NCBI GenBank assembly: GCA_037043455.1
Contig: JAWPHD010001342.1
Span: 267,673-331,672, forward strand
Reading direction: 5' to 3'
Length of the DNA stretch: 64,000 bases
Source: Cyrtodaria siliqua
Taxonomy: Eukaryota > Mollusca > Bivalvia > Adapedonta > Hiatellidae
Shown: piece by piece, positions 48,101 through 59,028 of the stretch
How positions within the stretch are numbered: the first letter of the stretch is position 1
Layout of the letters: the number at the start of each line of letters is the position of its first letter
Notes under the pieces: model-generated
The model's input: the letters and a program-made list of their open reading frames with translations, nothing else
Told to the model about the DNA's origin: nothing
Database searches by the model: none
Position numbers and translations under genes: made by a program

Positions 48101-49268
48101 TAACAAGAGGTCAATGACCTTGAAGCTTACTGATAGATTTTTGATAGCTAGGTCAACATTCCTGTGAAGTTTCATGAAAATCCATCAGGTAGTTTCATAG
48201 GAGTAGTCGCTACAAGTTTTCATTATATAACTCTATGTAAATAAAGATGGCCGCTGGCGGCCATGTTTAATGTCAAATAATTTTTGACAAGGATCAACAT
48301 CATGTCATACTGATCATTTTAGAAAAAGTCCCATATCAATATCACTTATGGTTTTCAAGTAGTAGTCGCTAAAAATTTATTTATTTTAAATCTATTTTTA
48401 GCCGTGGTAGACATTTTGAAATTTTCGGTCAGCCTGAAATTTTTCTAGGATCAACTAGACATCAAAAGCAACATTCCTGTGAAGTTTCATGAACATCCGT
48501 CGAGTAGTTTCAGAGGAGTAGTTGCTACAAGTTTTTACTATATAACTCTATGTAAACAAAGATGGCCACTGGCAGCCATGTTTAACGTTGAATCAAAATA
48601 GTGTTCGACTAGGATCAACATCATGTCATGCTGATCATTTTAGAAAAAGTCCCATATCAATATCACTTATAGTTTTCAAGAAGTAGTCGCTACAAACTTA
48701 TTTTTTAAAAATCTATTTTTAGCTGTGGCGGCCATCTTAAATTTCTGGCCGACTGAATTTTTGCTAGGATCAATTAGACATCAAGAGCAACATTCCTGTA
48801 AAGTTTCATGAAAATCCGCCAAGTAGTTTCAGAGGAGTAGTCGCTACAAGTTTTTACTATATAATTCTATGTAAACAAAGATGGCCACTGGCAGCCATGT
48901 TTAACGTCGAATCAAAACGATTTTCGACAAGGACCAACATCATGTCATGCTGATCATTTTAGAAAAAGTCCCATATCAATATCACTTATAGTTTTCAAGA
49001 AGTAGTCGCTACAAACTTGTATTTTAAAAATCTATTTTTAGCTTTGGCGACCATCTTGGATTTCACATCAACATGAATTTTTGCTAGGATCAACTAGACT
49101 TCATGGGCAACATTTCTGTTAAGTTTCATAAATATCCATCCTGTAGTTTCAGAGGAGTAGTCGCTACAAATAAAAGTTTACGGACAGACAGACAGACGGA
49201 CGGACAGACGGACGCCGGACGCCGCACCACGGCATAAGCTCTGCTGATCTCTGATCAGTCGAGCTAAC
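48101..49268 (+). mobile_element. Tandem-cored dispersed element, three internal repeats
   Basis: Start taacaagaggtcaatgacct, end gatcagtcgagctaacaa. Internal units match the family. Confidence 0.8.
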
Positions 49269-49364
49269 AATGTTACACTGCATGTAATATACTGGTCACC
49301 TATCCCATATCACAAGTTTTTAACTACACTTTTGATTTTTTAAATTTCAACTCTTAAAACCCGA

Positions 49365-50295
49365 AAAATATATACCCGTAATCAACCCAATGTCACGTAA
49401 TTTACATGGACGTTAGCTAATATATAGAGTTTAATGACCAGTGTTTTTGAAATACGGGAAATATCTCCCGAGGTAGAGAAATAACCCGATATAAGAACGA
49501 GTGCTCCCGTTCTTATATCTGGGCCATAGAAATGACCCGATATAAGTTCTTATATCGGGGCCATTTCTCTACCGAGGGAGATATTTTCAGTATCTCAAAA
49601 ACACTGGTTATTAAACTATATATTACATAATTTTAAATGATATTTTATTAATAATTCTAATGATTCACGCCTTTTTACACCAGTTTGCACGAGAACGCCA
49701 AGACGACATTACGTCATACAAACAAAACAAATGGAACCGGAACAGTTTATTTCCTTAATCATTGTTCCCTAGTGGCGGAATCTGACGGCCGAGCAATGTT
49801 CCGTACTGGGAAATATCTCCCACTGGGAGATATTTCCCAGTAGAGCAAACGAGTAGATATAGCTTTTCTATTCCTAGTATTTCCTATACAAATCACAGAC
49901 AAATATGTAATATATACCTGTAATCAACCCAGCGTCACGTAATATACATGTACGTTAGCTAATATATCCCTGTAATCAACCCAGTGTCAGGTAATATACA
50001 CGTACGTTATTTAATGAATACATGTAATCAACCCAATGTCAGTAATATACACGTACGTTATTTAATAAATACATGTAATCAACCCAATGTCACGTACGCT
50101 ATTTAATAAATACATGTAATCAACCCAATGTCACGTAATATAATAAATGTGTGTTATTTAATAAATACATGTAATCAACCCAATGTCACGTAATATACAT
50201 GCACGTTATATAATAAATACATGTAATCAACCCAATGTCACGTAATATACATGTACGTTAGCTAATATATACCTTTAATCAACACAGTGTCGCGT
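49365..50295 (+). repeat. Minisatellite, ~50-bp unit, interrupted by a MITE
   Basis: Units of gtaatcaacccaatgtcacg, taatatacatgtacgtt, atttaataaatacat. About eight follow the MITE at 49425-49907 and one precedes it; the repeat resumes in register. Confidence 0.85.
49425..49907. mobile_element. Palindromic MITE, copy 2 (family of 6511-7022)
   Basis: Foldback arms tagagtttaatgaccagtg ... and cactggttattaaac, with an extra partial duplication of the inner stem (tcttatatc twice). The same tail as copy 1 ends acagacaaatatg. It lies between halves of the 50-bp satellite, with tata at both junctions. Confidence 0.8.
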
Positions 50296-50790
50296 AATGC
50301 AGGGAGGGGGCAGAGGTGGCGAAGGGCTTTTTATGGCAAGTGTAAACATATTTGTCCTGGTTTTAGTCGGGGAGCGCGCGCGCCTGCTCCGCTCCGCCCC
50401 GCCCCTTAGATCCGCCCATGGATAGAGGATAATATATACATGTATAATATCGAGACATTGTTAAACGTGTGTAACATGATATCGATAGTTTTCTTAAATT
50501 GTCTAAGATTTGAATATATTTGAATGAATGCAATTATGCTAGATTGAAAAACAATGGTTCATTATAACCTTGGACTAAAGTAACGAGACTACACGGTTAC
50601 ATTACTCAAAGGGTTAATTAAGAATTACTTTCTTTATAAGTACGAATAAGGCCAGTGTGTAGCTAAATGTGCGCAGCAAAAATAAGAAAATTCAGAAGTC
50701 ATCAAAGCAGGCATTAACTATATGCACCACAGAGTATCTATGTCTACAATATCTAAAACCTCACCTCCCACTACCACCCCACTACCACCA

Positions 50791-50854
50791 CCCCCCCCCC
50801 CCCCCCCCCCCCCCCCGCCAACCCCCACCCTCTCTCTCTCACACACACACACAC
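50791..50854 (+). repeat. Poly-C tract (26 C) and CT/CA microsatellite
   Basis: An uninterrupted run of 26 C, then a C-rich spacer, (tc)n and (ac)n. Open frames over it (poly-Pro) are low complexity. Confidence 0.95.
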
Positions 50855-51246
50855 ATAATAAGTTTCTTGTTGTTTTTTTAAACCGATCTAGCTACGCTCC
50901 AGGGCGCTATATAATCTCACCATGACAACAGGACATAACGAGCAATCAGTGTGTTTACGCTATGTCAATATCATTTTTAAAGAGTTTTTAAAGAAAGTTT
51001 GGATGCACCGTACAGAAATTTGATCAATATACCCGTACAGATGCTCACAACTAATATAGCAACATTGTGGTGAAGATATTCACCGTTGTATAATGTCTCT
51101 CGGACACAATGAGACAGACCACACAGTCCGATTCTTTCCGACAAAACTCAAGCTCATGAAGATGGACCTTACATAGACACCCGTTCGTTCGTACAAGTTT
51201 TATAATTTCATGGCTACAAAAAAAAGTGTGAGAACTTCCAGTTTAC

Positions 51247-51496
51247 CTGAATTCTATCGAAAGTGACGCTCATTTCTGCTCGATTCATGACCAATGCCTC
51301 CAAAGCATACATAAACAATCTGTTCACCGAAACAAACCACATGAGTGTAGTGAAGAGATCCGCTGATACCATATGAATGCTTGAAAGATTGAGACTGATC
51401 AGGGTAACACATAAGGCAAGATGCGTTCCGACCCAACCAAAACCAATACGAACTGACAAGACGTAGGCTCTTCTGCGTACAAATCGTATCTGTATT
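51247..51496 (-). CDS. ABCC4: Variable TM5-TM6 exon, copy I (ABCC4-like)
   Basis: A 250-nt exon (1 + 83 codons, phase 2 to 0). It begins IQIRFVRRRAYVLSVRIGFG, has helix HLALCVTLISLNLS and TM6-like LFTTLMWFVSVNRLFMYAL, and ends MSVTFDRIQ. DRIQ is the canonical MRP4-type end of TM6. Acceptor ttttgtag (the split codon is completed by A, still Arg), donor gtaaac. It pairs with copy J. A dispersed element (51528-53240) begins only ~31 bases upstream of its acceptor. Confidence 0.88.
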
Positions 51497-51527
51497 CTAC
51501 AAAAGAGCATGTGGTGACAAAGCTAAA

Positions 51528-53240
51528 ATAACAAGAGGTCAATGACCTTGAAGCTCTACTGATAGATTTTGATAGCCAGATCAGCTATGGGAACCTGTGA
51601 AGTTTTATGGAAATAAGACCAACACTTTCAGAGAAGTAGTCGCCACAAGTTTTTCCTATATCACTCTATGTAAACAAAGATGGCCGCTGGTGTCATAGAA
51701 TCAAAATGAATTTTAGTTAGGACCAACTACATGTCATGTTAGTCATTTTAATAAAGGTTCCAAATCAATAACACTTATGGATTTTGAGAAGTAGTTGCCA
51801 CAAACTTGTATTTAAGCTGTGGCAGTCATCTTGAATTTTCGGGCAACCTGATTTTTCTTGGGACTAACTGGACATCAAGACCAATATTCCTGTAAAGTTT
51901 TATGAAAGTCATTTTGGTCAAGGTACCAAACAGATACCACTTATGGTTTTAGCGAAGTAGTCGCCACATAATTGTATTTAAAATCTATTTTTAGCCATGC
52001 CATCTTGAATTTTAGGCCAACCTAATTTTTACTTAGGACCAACTAGACATCAAGAGCAACATTCCTATATTCCTAAATAGTATCATTCATTATGCAACAT
52101 TACCTATGCAACATTCTAATCTCATTCAATTTTATCCTAGTCTAAAGAATATATCTTTTTATAAATATGTCATAATGCTACCACAAATTTTTATTATAAA
52201 GCTATATATCAATTCAATTTACAACACCAACCTTAGTATATCCTATATGCTGCTGATCAACAGTAATTTCTCCAAATCACTCTTTTGTGACATAAATGGA
52301 AAGATTCCTATTCATAAATATAGCAGGTGTATGACCAGGTCACAGGTCATGTTATGCAATTTCTCCTGAGAATTAGGTTACTATCTCACCAGTACAAGTA
52401 GACTTGCTCTTGTCTCAGTGGTTTTATTTGGAAATCAGAATCAAAATAAAATCTTGAAATCATACAATTTGTGTTTCAGTCTTTTTCTGAGAGCCAAAAA
52501 TACAAAGGAGACTTAATCCTTATCCAACTATGAATGTATAATGGACCGTCCTTTCTTTGAATTTGGACCAGACCATTTATAGTACAAAATGGTGTTTCGG
52601 TCAAATGACCGATGAGCCATCTGTGTAAACCCTGATCAGCTTGCAAGATGTAGTGCCAGTCATTTTGGTAAAGGTTCAATATCACTCATGGTTTTGAGAA
52701 GTAGTTGCCACAAAATCGCATTTTTATAATGTATTTTCAGCCGTGGTGGCCATCTTGAATTTCCGGCAGACCTGAATTTTTGCTAGGATCAACTAGACAT
52801 CAAGAGCAACATTCTTGTGAAGTTTCATGAAAATCCGTCAAGTAATTTCAGAGGAGTAGTCGCCACAAGTTTTTCCTATATAACTCTATGTAAATAAAGA
52901 TGGCCACTGGCGGCCATGTTTGACATCGAAACGAAATGAATCTTGGTTAAGACCAAGTACATGTCGCACCAGTCATTTTTGTAAAGGTTCCAATTCAATA
53001 TCACTTAGTTTTTGAAAAGTAGTCGCCACAACATCGCATTTTTAAAATCTATTTTTAGCAGTGGCGGCCATTTTGAATTTCCTACCAACCTGAATTTTTG
53101 CTAAGATCAACTAGAAGTTTCATGAAAATCCGTTAAGTAGTTTCAGAGAAGTAGTCGCCACAAAAAAAAGTTTACGGACGACAGACGCCGGCCGCACCAC
53201 GGCATTAACTCTGCTGATCTTTGATCAGTTAAGCTAAAAA
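51528..53240 (+). mobile_element. Tandem-cored dispersed element, diverged copy with nested MITE
   Basis: Start aacaagaggtcaatgacctt, end cagttaagctaaaaa. Internal units are more diverged than in the other copies (gtagtcgccacaa for gtagtcgctacaa). The core is broken by foreign AT-rich sequence (about 52080-52500) and a decayed TTAACCC-type MITE (about 52503-52650). Confidence 0.75.
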
Positions 53241-53639
53241 TCATTAAACATTTATTCTAAGGTGTTCATAAGTAACAAAATAGTTAGATTAAATTGACAC
53301 AATACTGCATACAAATGTTAATCATCTAAAAACAACAACAAAAACAAACAAACATAAAGGGTTGAAAAAATGCAATCTTCTAAACAATGCAATCATTTTT
53401 CACACTGACCTACCTATTCTGTCCTCTATATAAATCTAGAACTATCACCGAATATCACAGATCGAAATTGAAGTCACAAAATACAACTGTAAATTTCAGG
53501 AAAAGATTGAGCACAGTCAAATTCAATAGATTCCTGCTCTGTTTTCATCAATATTTGTACAGACGAAATATATTTTTAACAATTTCTAAGCAATGTCAAC
53601 CTGTGCTATTCTCATAAAAGTGAAGCTGAATCATATGGA

Positions 53640-53840
53640 TTAACCCTTAACCCACTACACATACATAATAGACTGTTCTTTCTTTGAATTAAGACCATTC
53701 CATTTATGTGACAAAGGGGTATTTTGGGGAAATTGACTAATCATCAGCCGGACATTGTAAACCCTGAGTACTCACAGGCTGATCTGGGTTTACAATGGAC
53801 GCAAAGGCTATTATAGTCATGCTTAGCGGGTTAAGGGTTA
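53640..53840. mobile_element. Small MITE with TTAACCCTTAACCC ends, copy 2
   Basis: Left ttaacccttaacccactaca, right tagcgggttaagggtta. Internal blocks as in 24226-24429. Confidence 0.85.
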
Positions 53841-54149
53841 GAAAATGTTTTAAGTATTCAGTCCTCACAAATCATACACCAACGTGTAAGAAGAACATAC
53901 ATCAACTTGAAGAAATCCATTAAGCAAGTCCCCGAAAAGCTTTATCAGGACCAAGCTTCTGCAAAACGTGACGGCTGAAAGTGTGCTAGGATTTACGTGG
54001 GAGGAGTATGTACTTACACAAGGCAAGGTTCAGGTGCAAAAATACTTTTTACCTTTGAATGTAATCAAAATGCTTGGGGATTGCTTTATTTATTTTGGTG
54101 CTTACTCTCCTAATAATATGGTTAATAAGGTTCATTTAGCATAATTGCA

Positions 54150-54370
54150 AAACAGTTTGTTTGGTGTTTTACGTCGTTTTCAACACATGTAAGGTTTTAT
54201 ATAACGGTCGATTTTTTGTGGTGGAGGCAGACCACCAACTTTTCCTGGGTAGAACCAGTACTGCACACCTCCAACCATCTGTAAGAATCGAAACTTCCTC
54301 ACTTACAAGTCGAGCTCCCAGTGGGATTCGAACCCGCAGCGGTGAGAGGCGAAGGTTTACAATACAACAA
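54150..54370 (-). mobile_element. tRNA-derived SINE (family of 41128-41395)
   Basis: Shares ggtgttttacgtcgttttca, gtggaggcagaccacca, ctgggtagaaccagtact and the inverse B box gggattcgaacccgcagcgg. Confidence 0.7.
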
Positions 54371-54374
54371 GTAT

Positions 54375-55015
54375 ATATAGAAATCTGGGAAACTACTCGA
54401 AGAGACTCCTATGGTTCTTTAATCTGCTCAGAGAATAGACTCCGATACATGGGACCACCCAGTTTGTGACTAATAGAAAGTGTCTTGCACAAGAACACAT
54501 TGACAAAACACAGCGTGGGTCAGTCGGATTTAAAGTCTACTAGTGTTGGGAATCGGCTGAAAATCCATGATCGATCATCAGAATAGTTAACCAACCGATG
54601 ATCGATCATTAATCGATTAAATATGGCTGCTAAATATGACACAAGTGTAATCCCTTTTCAGACTATAATAAAGAAACTAATCACATTTCAAGTATGTTCT
54701 GGTAATAAAACAGCTGAATGAAACTGCTGACCAGTGTTTATTTGAAGTATAAGTTGTGATACCCCCTAGAGATATCATACCTGATTACTGGTTCTTGTTG
54801 CAAAATTGTAACATTTTAGTACAAGAGAATGATTAATAATAATAATTTAAGTCAACATTTAATTATATTTTTTAGATATCAACAACCAAGTAAATTCAAT
54901 CATGAAAAATTGTAATCGATTAATCAAACTAAAGGCTTATATAACTGGTCGATGATCGATCAAATTGATTAATCAGAACAACACTAAAGTCTACCATCAC
55001 TGGGCTGTTCCAGCA
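54375..55015 (-). mobile_element. SINE body split by a hAT element
   Basis: 54375-54540 matches the body of the SINE at 35853-36172 (cctatggttctttaa, gaaagtgtcttgcacaagaa). After the insertion at 54541-54986 the SINE resumes at aagtctaccatcactgggct. Confidence 0.65.
54541..54986. mobile_element. hAT-type MITE with exact 8-bp target duplication
   Basis: It starts tagtgttgggaatcgg and ends gaacaacacta, which are inverted termini. The direct repeat aagtctac stands at 54533-54540 and 54987-54994. Eight-bp duplications and (C/T)AGTGTT ends are the hAT hallmark. Subterminal gatcgatcat motifs recur at both ends. It is 446 bp and encodes no transposase. A degraded relative is at ~46430. Confidence 0.9.
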
Positions 55016-55024
55016 TAACCATCT

Positions 55025-56215
55025 AAAATGAAATAATAGATCAAGTTATTTTCATAATCAAATGAAGTAATACATCTTTTCAACATCCAATAAAATTATA
55101 GTTCATTTCACTATCCAATTAAAGTTAATATGACAATTCAATAAACTTATAGTTCATACCACCATCCAATAAAATTATAGTTCATTCCAACATTCAATAA
55201 AATTATAGTTCATTCCAACATCCAATAAAATTATAGTTCATTCCACCATCGAATAAAATTATAGTTCATTCCAACATCCAATAAAATTATAGTTCATTCC
55301 ACCATCAAATAAAATATCAGTCAACCATCCAATAAAACAATAGTTAATCATCCAATAAAATTATAGTTCATTCCAACATCCAATAAATTATAGTTCATTC
55401 CACCATCCAATAAAATATCAGTTCAATTAACCATCCAATAAAACAAAAGTTAATCATCCAATAAAACAATAGTTAATCATCCAATAAAATAATAGTTCAT
55501 TTCACCGTCCAGTAAAACAATTTTTTTTGTCACTGTCCAATAAAATAATAGTTGAACATGTCACCATGCAACAAAATAATTGTTAATTTCACCATCAAAT
55601 AAAACAAAAGTTAATTCTGTCACCCAATAAAATATTAGTTATGTCTACATCCAGTAAAACAATACATTTGGTCCCCGTCTATATATTATCTATAATAGAT
55701 AATAATTTCACCATATTTCACCATTCAATCAAATAATAGATAATAATTTCACCATCCATTTTATTGATAATAATTTCACCATCCAATAAAATAATAGATA
55801 ATAATTTTACTGTCCAATAAAATAATAGTTAATTTCACAATCCAATAAAATAAGAGATAATAATTTCACCATCCAATAAAATAATAGATAATAATTTAAC
55901 CATTCAATAAAATAATAGTTAATTTCACCATCCAATAAAATAACAGATAATAATTTCACCGCCAATAAAATAATACATAATAATTTCACCATCAAATTAA
56001 ACAATAGATAATAATTTCACCATCCAATAAAATAATAGTTAATTTCACCGTCCAATAAAATAACAGATAATAATTTCACCATCGATAATAATTTCACCGT
56101 CCAATAAAATAATTGTTAATTTCACCATCCAGTAAAATAATAGTTAACTTCATCATCCAAAACATTAATAGATCATTTCAACATGCAACAAAATAATGGT
56201 TTATTTCACCATACA
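55025..56215 (+). repeat. AT-rich minisatellite, ~27-bp unit
   Basis: About 40 units built from ccaataaaataatagttaat or ttcaccatccaataaaa, in patches with different second halves (attatagttcattcca in the left third, ataatagataataatttcac in the right). No gene. Confidence 0.9.
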
Positions 56216-57009
56216 GTAACAATGCATCTCACAGACCCTGGGCAACCTGCAGTTGTCTGGAAAATTATCCCTATTAAATGTATGTATGGAGCTTCTGTGC
56301 ATTTCAAGGTGCCTCTACGTCAAATATGAATCAGTTTTTTTTTTATTACTTGCTATATGTTTTCATACCTGATATGGTTCCTGGATCTGTTTACAATCTT
56401 CCCACATCCATCCGTATTAACCCCCTTGTTTATAGTGTAAAATTTAAAACAACATGGCGGCATTATTTTTAGTAATTGTCGTCTGCGCAAGTCTGTTTCT
56501 AAGGTTTCGGATGTACCAAATAAAATGTAGGTTATGCAGCGTGGCGTGTTGTTAAATGTTCAGCACCTCCAGCTTACCTTTTATTTTGGAATGAAAACAT
56601 TATGTAAATAGTATACTGCGTTTATTATTAACACCACTATTGGTCAACTGATTTTTTAAGTCATCCTACCCTAGAAAAATGCAATGTTCTGCTGTCCCCG
56701 TTTTGGTTTCGGCTGTCAATAAAATTACATGTAAACAGAGGGGGTCAAAATGAACTTTTGGCTTAGCGAAGCTTAGAGGATGGCTATGTGAAGATTGCAA
56801 ATAGATTCAGGAGCGCCTGCTTTCATTCTATTCAATCATATCAGGTATAAAAACATATAGAAACTAAAAAAAAAATCTCGATTCATATTCCACATCTATG
56901 CATTCTGAAATGCACAGTAAACGTCGCTTTTAACAATGTTTCAGTCATATCATGACAATGTCGACATGTAGCAGGCAGCTCAATGTTCAAGTGCAGCCAC
57001 ACTGGAATA

Positions 57010-57230
57010 CCAAGCCGTAGACAAATGACATGATACCTCACCCAGTCACATTATACCGACACCGGGCTGGCGAGTTCAAGAACTACCATTTATATGCTGA
57101 AAGTTAAGCAACGGGGCTACTAAGTACCCTTTTATAGGAATTCTTTGGCGCAACCCAGTCGGGAATTAAACCCATGGCCTCCAACATGCAAAGCGGAAGC
57201 TCCACCACCAGGCCACGTCTGTGAGTAACC
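57010..57230 (-). mobile_element. tRNA-like SINE remnant
   Basis: On the minus strand cgtggcctggtggtggagct (A-box-like) and catgggtttaattcccgact (B-box-like), in a decayed body. It lies just downstream of the donor of copy J. Confidence 0.4.
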
Positions 57231-57300
57231 AGCCAACTTCAAAATCTGTCGGACCATGTGCATGCGCAATAATTGATAAATCCTTAAATTTGTTTAATAC

Positions 57301-57550
57301 CTGAATTCTTTTGGCTGTCACGTCTACTTCCCCTCGAGTTCTAACCAATGCCGGCAATGCCCACAGCAAAACTCTGTTTGCCAGAACAAACAAGGTCAGA
57401 CCCGTGAAGACGTTTGCAGTTGTCAAATGGCTGTTTGAAACATGGAGACTGATCATGGTGACACAGAAGCTTAAGTGTTTGCCACAAAAACTCAAACTCA
57501 TCCACACCGACCTTAGATAGGAGGACCTGAGTACAAACTTGACCTGCAGT
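57301..57550 (-). CDS. ABCC4: Variable TM5-TM6 exon, copy J (ABCC4-like)
   Basis: A 250-nt exon (1 + 83 codons, phase 2 to 0). It begins LQVKFVLRSSYLRSVWMSLS, has helix HLSFCVTMISLHVS and TM6-like VFTGLTLFVLANRVLLWAL, and ends VDVTAKRIQ. Acceptor attttgtag, donor gtatta. It shares with copy I the tag-type acceptor, the gtcacca tract upstream of it, the FxxxxxxLxxCVTxISL pattern and the RIQ end, so I and J are paralogues of one earlier duplication. Confidence 0.88.
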
Positions 57551-57639
57551 CTACAAAATAACATGTGCATGGTGACAAATCTCTTATTCAGTGTTGTTGT
57601 TATTATCCAATATTAGTCTGCACTTTATCTGCATTTTCT

Positions 57640-57812
57640 TAGCCCTTAACCCGCTATATATATAATGGACTGTTCTTTCTTTGAATTAAGACCGTTCTAT
57701 TTATGTGACAAAGGGGTGTTTTGGCAAAAATTACTGATCAGCAGCCAGACAGATCTGGGTTTACAATGGACGCAAAGGCTATTATAGTCGTGCTTAGCGG
57801 GTTAAGGGTTAA
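57640..57812. mobile_element. Small MITE with TTAACCCTTAACCC ends, copy 3
   Basis: Left ttagcccttaacccgctata, right gcttagcgggttaagggttaa. It is slightly shortened in the middle relative to copies 1 and 2. Confidence 0.85.
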
Positions 57813-59028
57813 CTAGTACTGGTTCAAAGCAAGTTACGTTACATATTACTAAGTATTGATATTTTGCACCAATAATATCTTTAACAAGAAACCTGGTGGA
57901 AAGCAGCATTAATACATTGAATGATCTAGACTGAATCAGCAAAAGATACAAATTCTCATTTTCAAATAATTCCGTAAGTATGCGGAGATTCATTAGGACA
58001 AATCCGTCAAATGCAGGTCCAAAACAACGTCACAACTGTCAGATGACGCGAGGAGGACACACCTGGTTCTTATTGTTTTTACGCCTCCTTTCCCTCGGCG
58101 TTCACATCATTATACCTCGGTCTTATTCGTGTACACCGTGCTTCGTTCTGTTTGTTTTTAAGACAATGCATTACTGGACGCTTAACTTGCCGTAAAACAT
58201 CAAGCGCTTCAGAGACCCAGAAATATCAAAAACAGAAAGCTTTAAAGGGCGCATGTGCTAGGTGCAAGCGTCCTCACCTTCAGCAAGGCAGAAGTTTCTA
58301 AAAATTTGTTAAAATAACGAAAACAATTAAATGTCAAATTTTATTTAATTATATGCATGCAGTTTTAAAGTCAAAATGATACAGGAATAATAAAACAAGG
58401 TGCTAATTTTAATTCTTGATATACAACTCAAGATTGCTGTGTGTCCTTTTAATATATATATTTATTTTTTTTGAAACCTAATCATGCTAGTAAAGCTAAT
58501 TTGGAAGAAACAAGAAGACGCAGTCAGCAACAGTTTCTGTCAAAATTGTTCCTTCTTCCATTGGATGACCTCTTAACATCATTCTGGACTGGATATATTC
58601 TACAGTAAAAGGTGTGCAATGTTCTAGGTGGGTGGGGTAAATGTTTGTATTATTAAATGGTCATTATAGGTATTGGTACTGGGGTGAATGTGCCAAATCT
58701 GGGAAAATTGCTTTAAATATGCTGAAATTGTTTAACGCTATTGCAAAACAGGATACGTTAAAAAAAAATTTTATTTCTATCTAACAGTTTCCAGACTGTC
58801 GAATTCTGAATGAAAGATCACATCAGTGTTCAAAGAGATGCAGAAAAAGCTTTCAATGTTAATTTGATCTGATTTACATAAAGCAAAAAATAATTTTTAA
58901 ACTGGTATCCAACCAGTTTTCGGCGCCTAACAGTTTTCGTGATATTCATTTTAAACACATGTTTTTAGCGATAATTTTAATTCCGGGTGTACGATTTCGT
59001 TGGACATGTTCACCTGAATGATAAATCT
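57813..59028 (-). other. Intronic stretch, nothing recognised
   Basis: Ordinary AT-rich intronic sequence between variable exons K and J. I see no exon-like open segment with flanking splice sites and no clear element. Confidence 0.5.

Noticed and set aside
50669..50925. Proline-rich small proteins near 50.7-50.9 kb
   Set aside because: They are translation of a 26-C tract and CT/CA microsatellite.
55807..56004. Hydrophobic reverse open frame (LLxxILLDxEIN repeats)
   Set aside because: Translation of the AT-rich ccaataaaa minisatellite.
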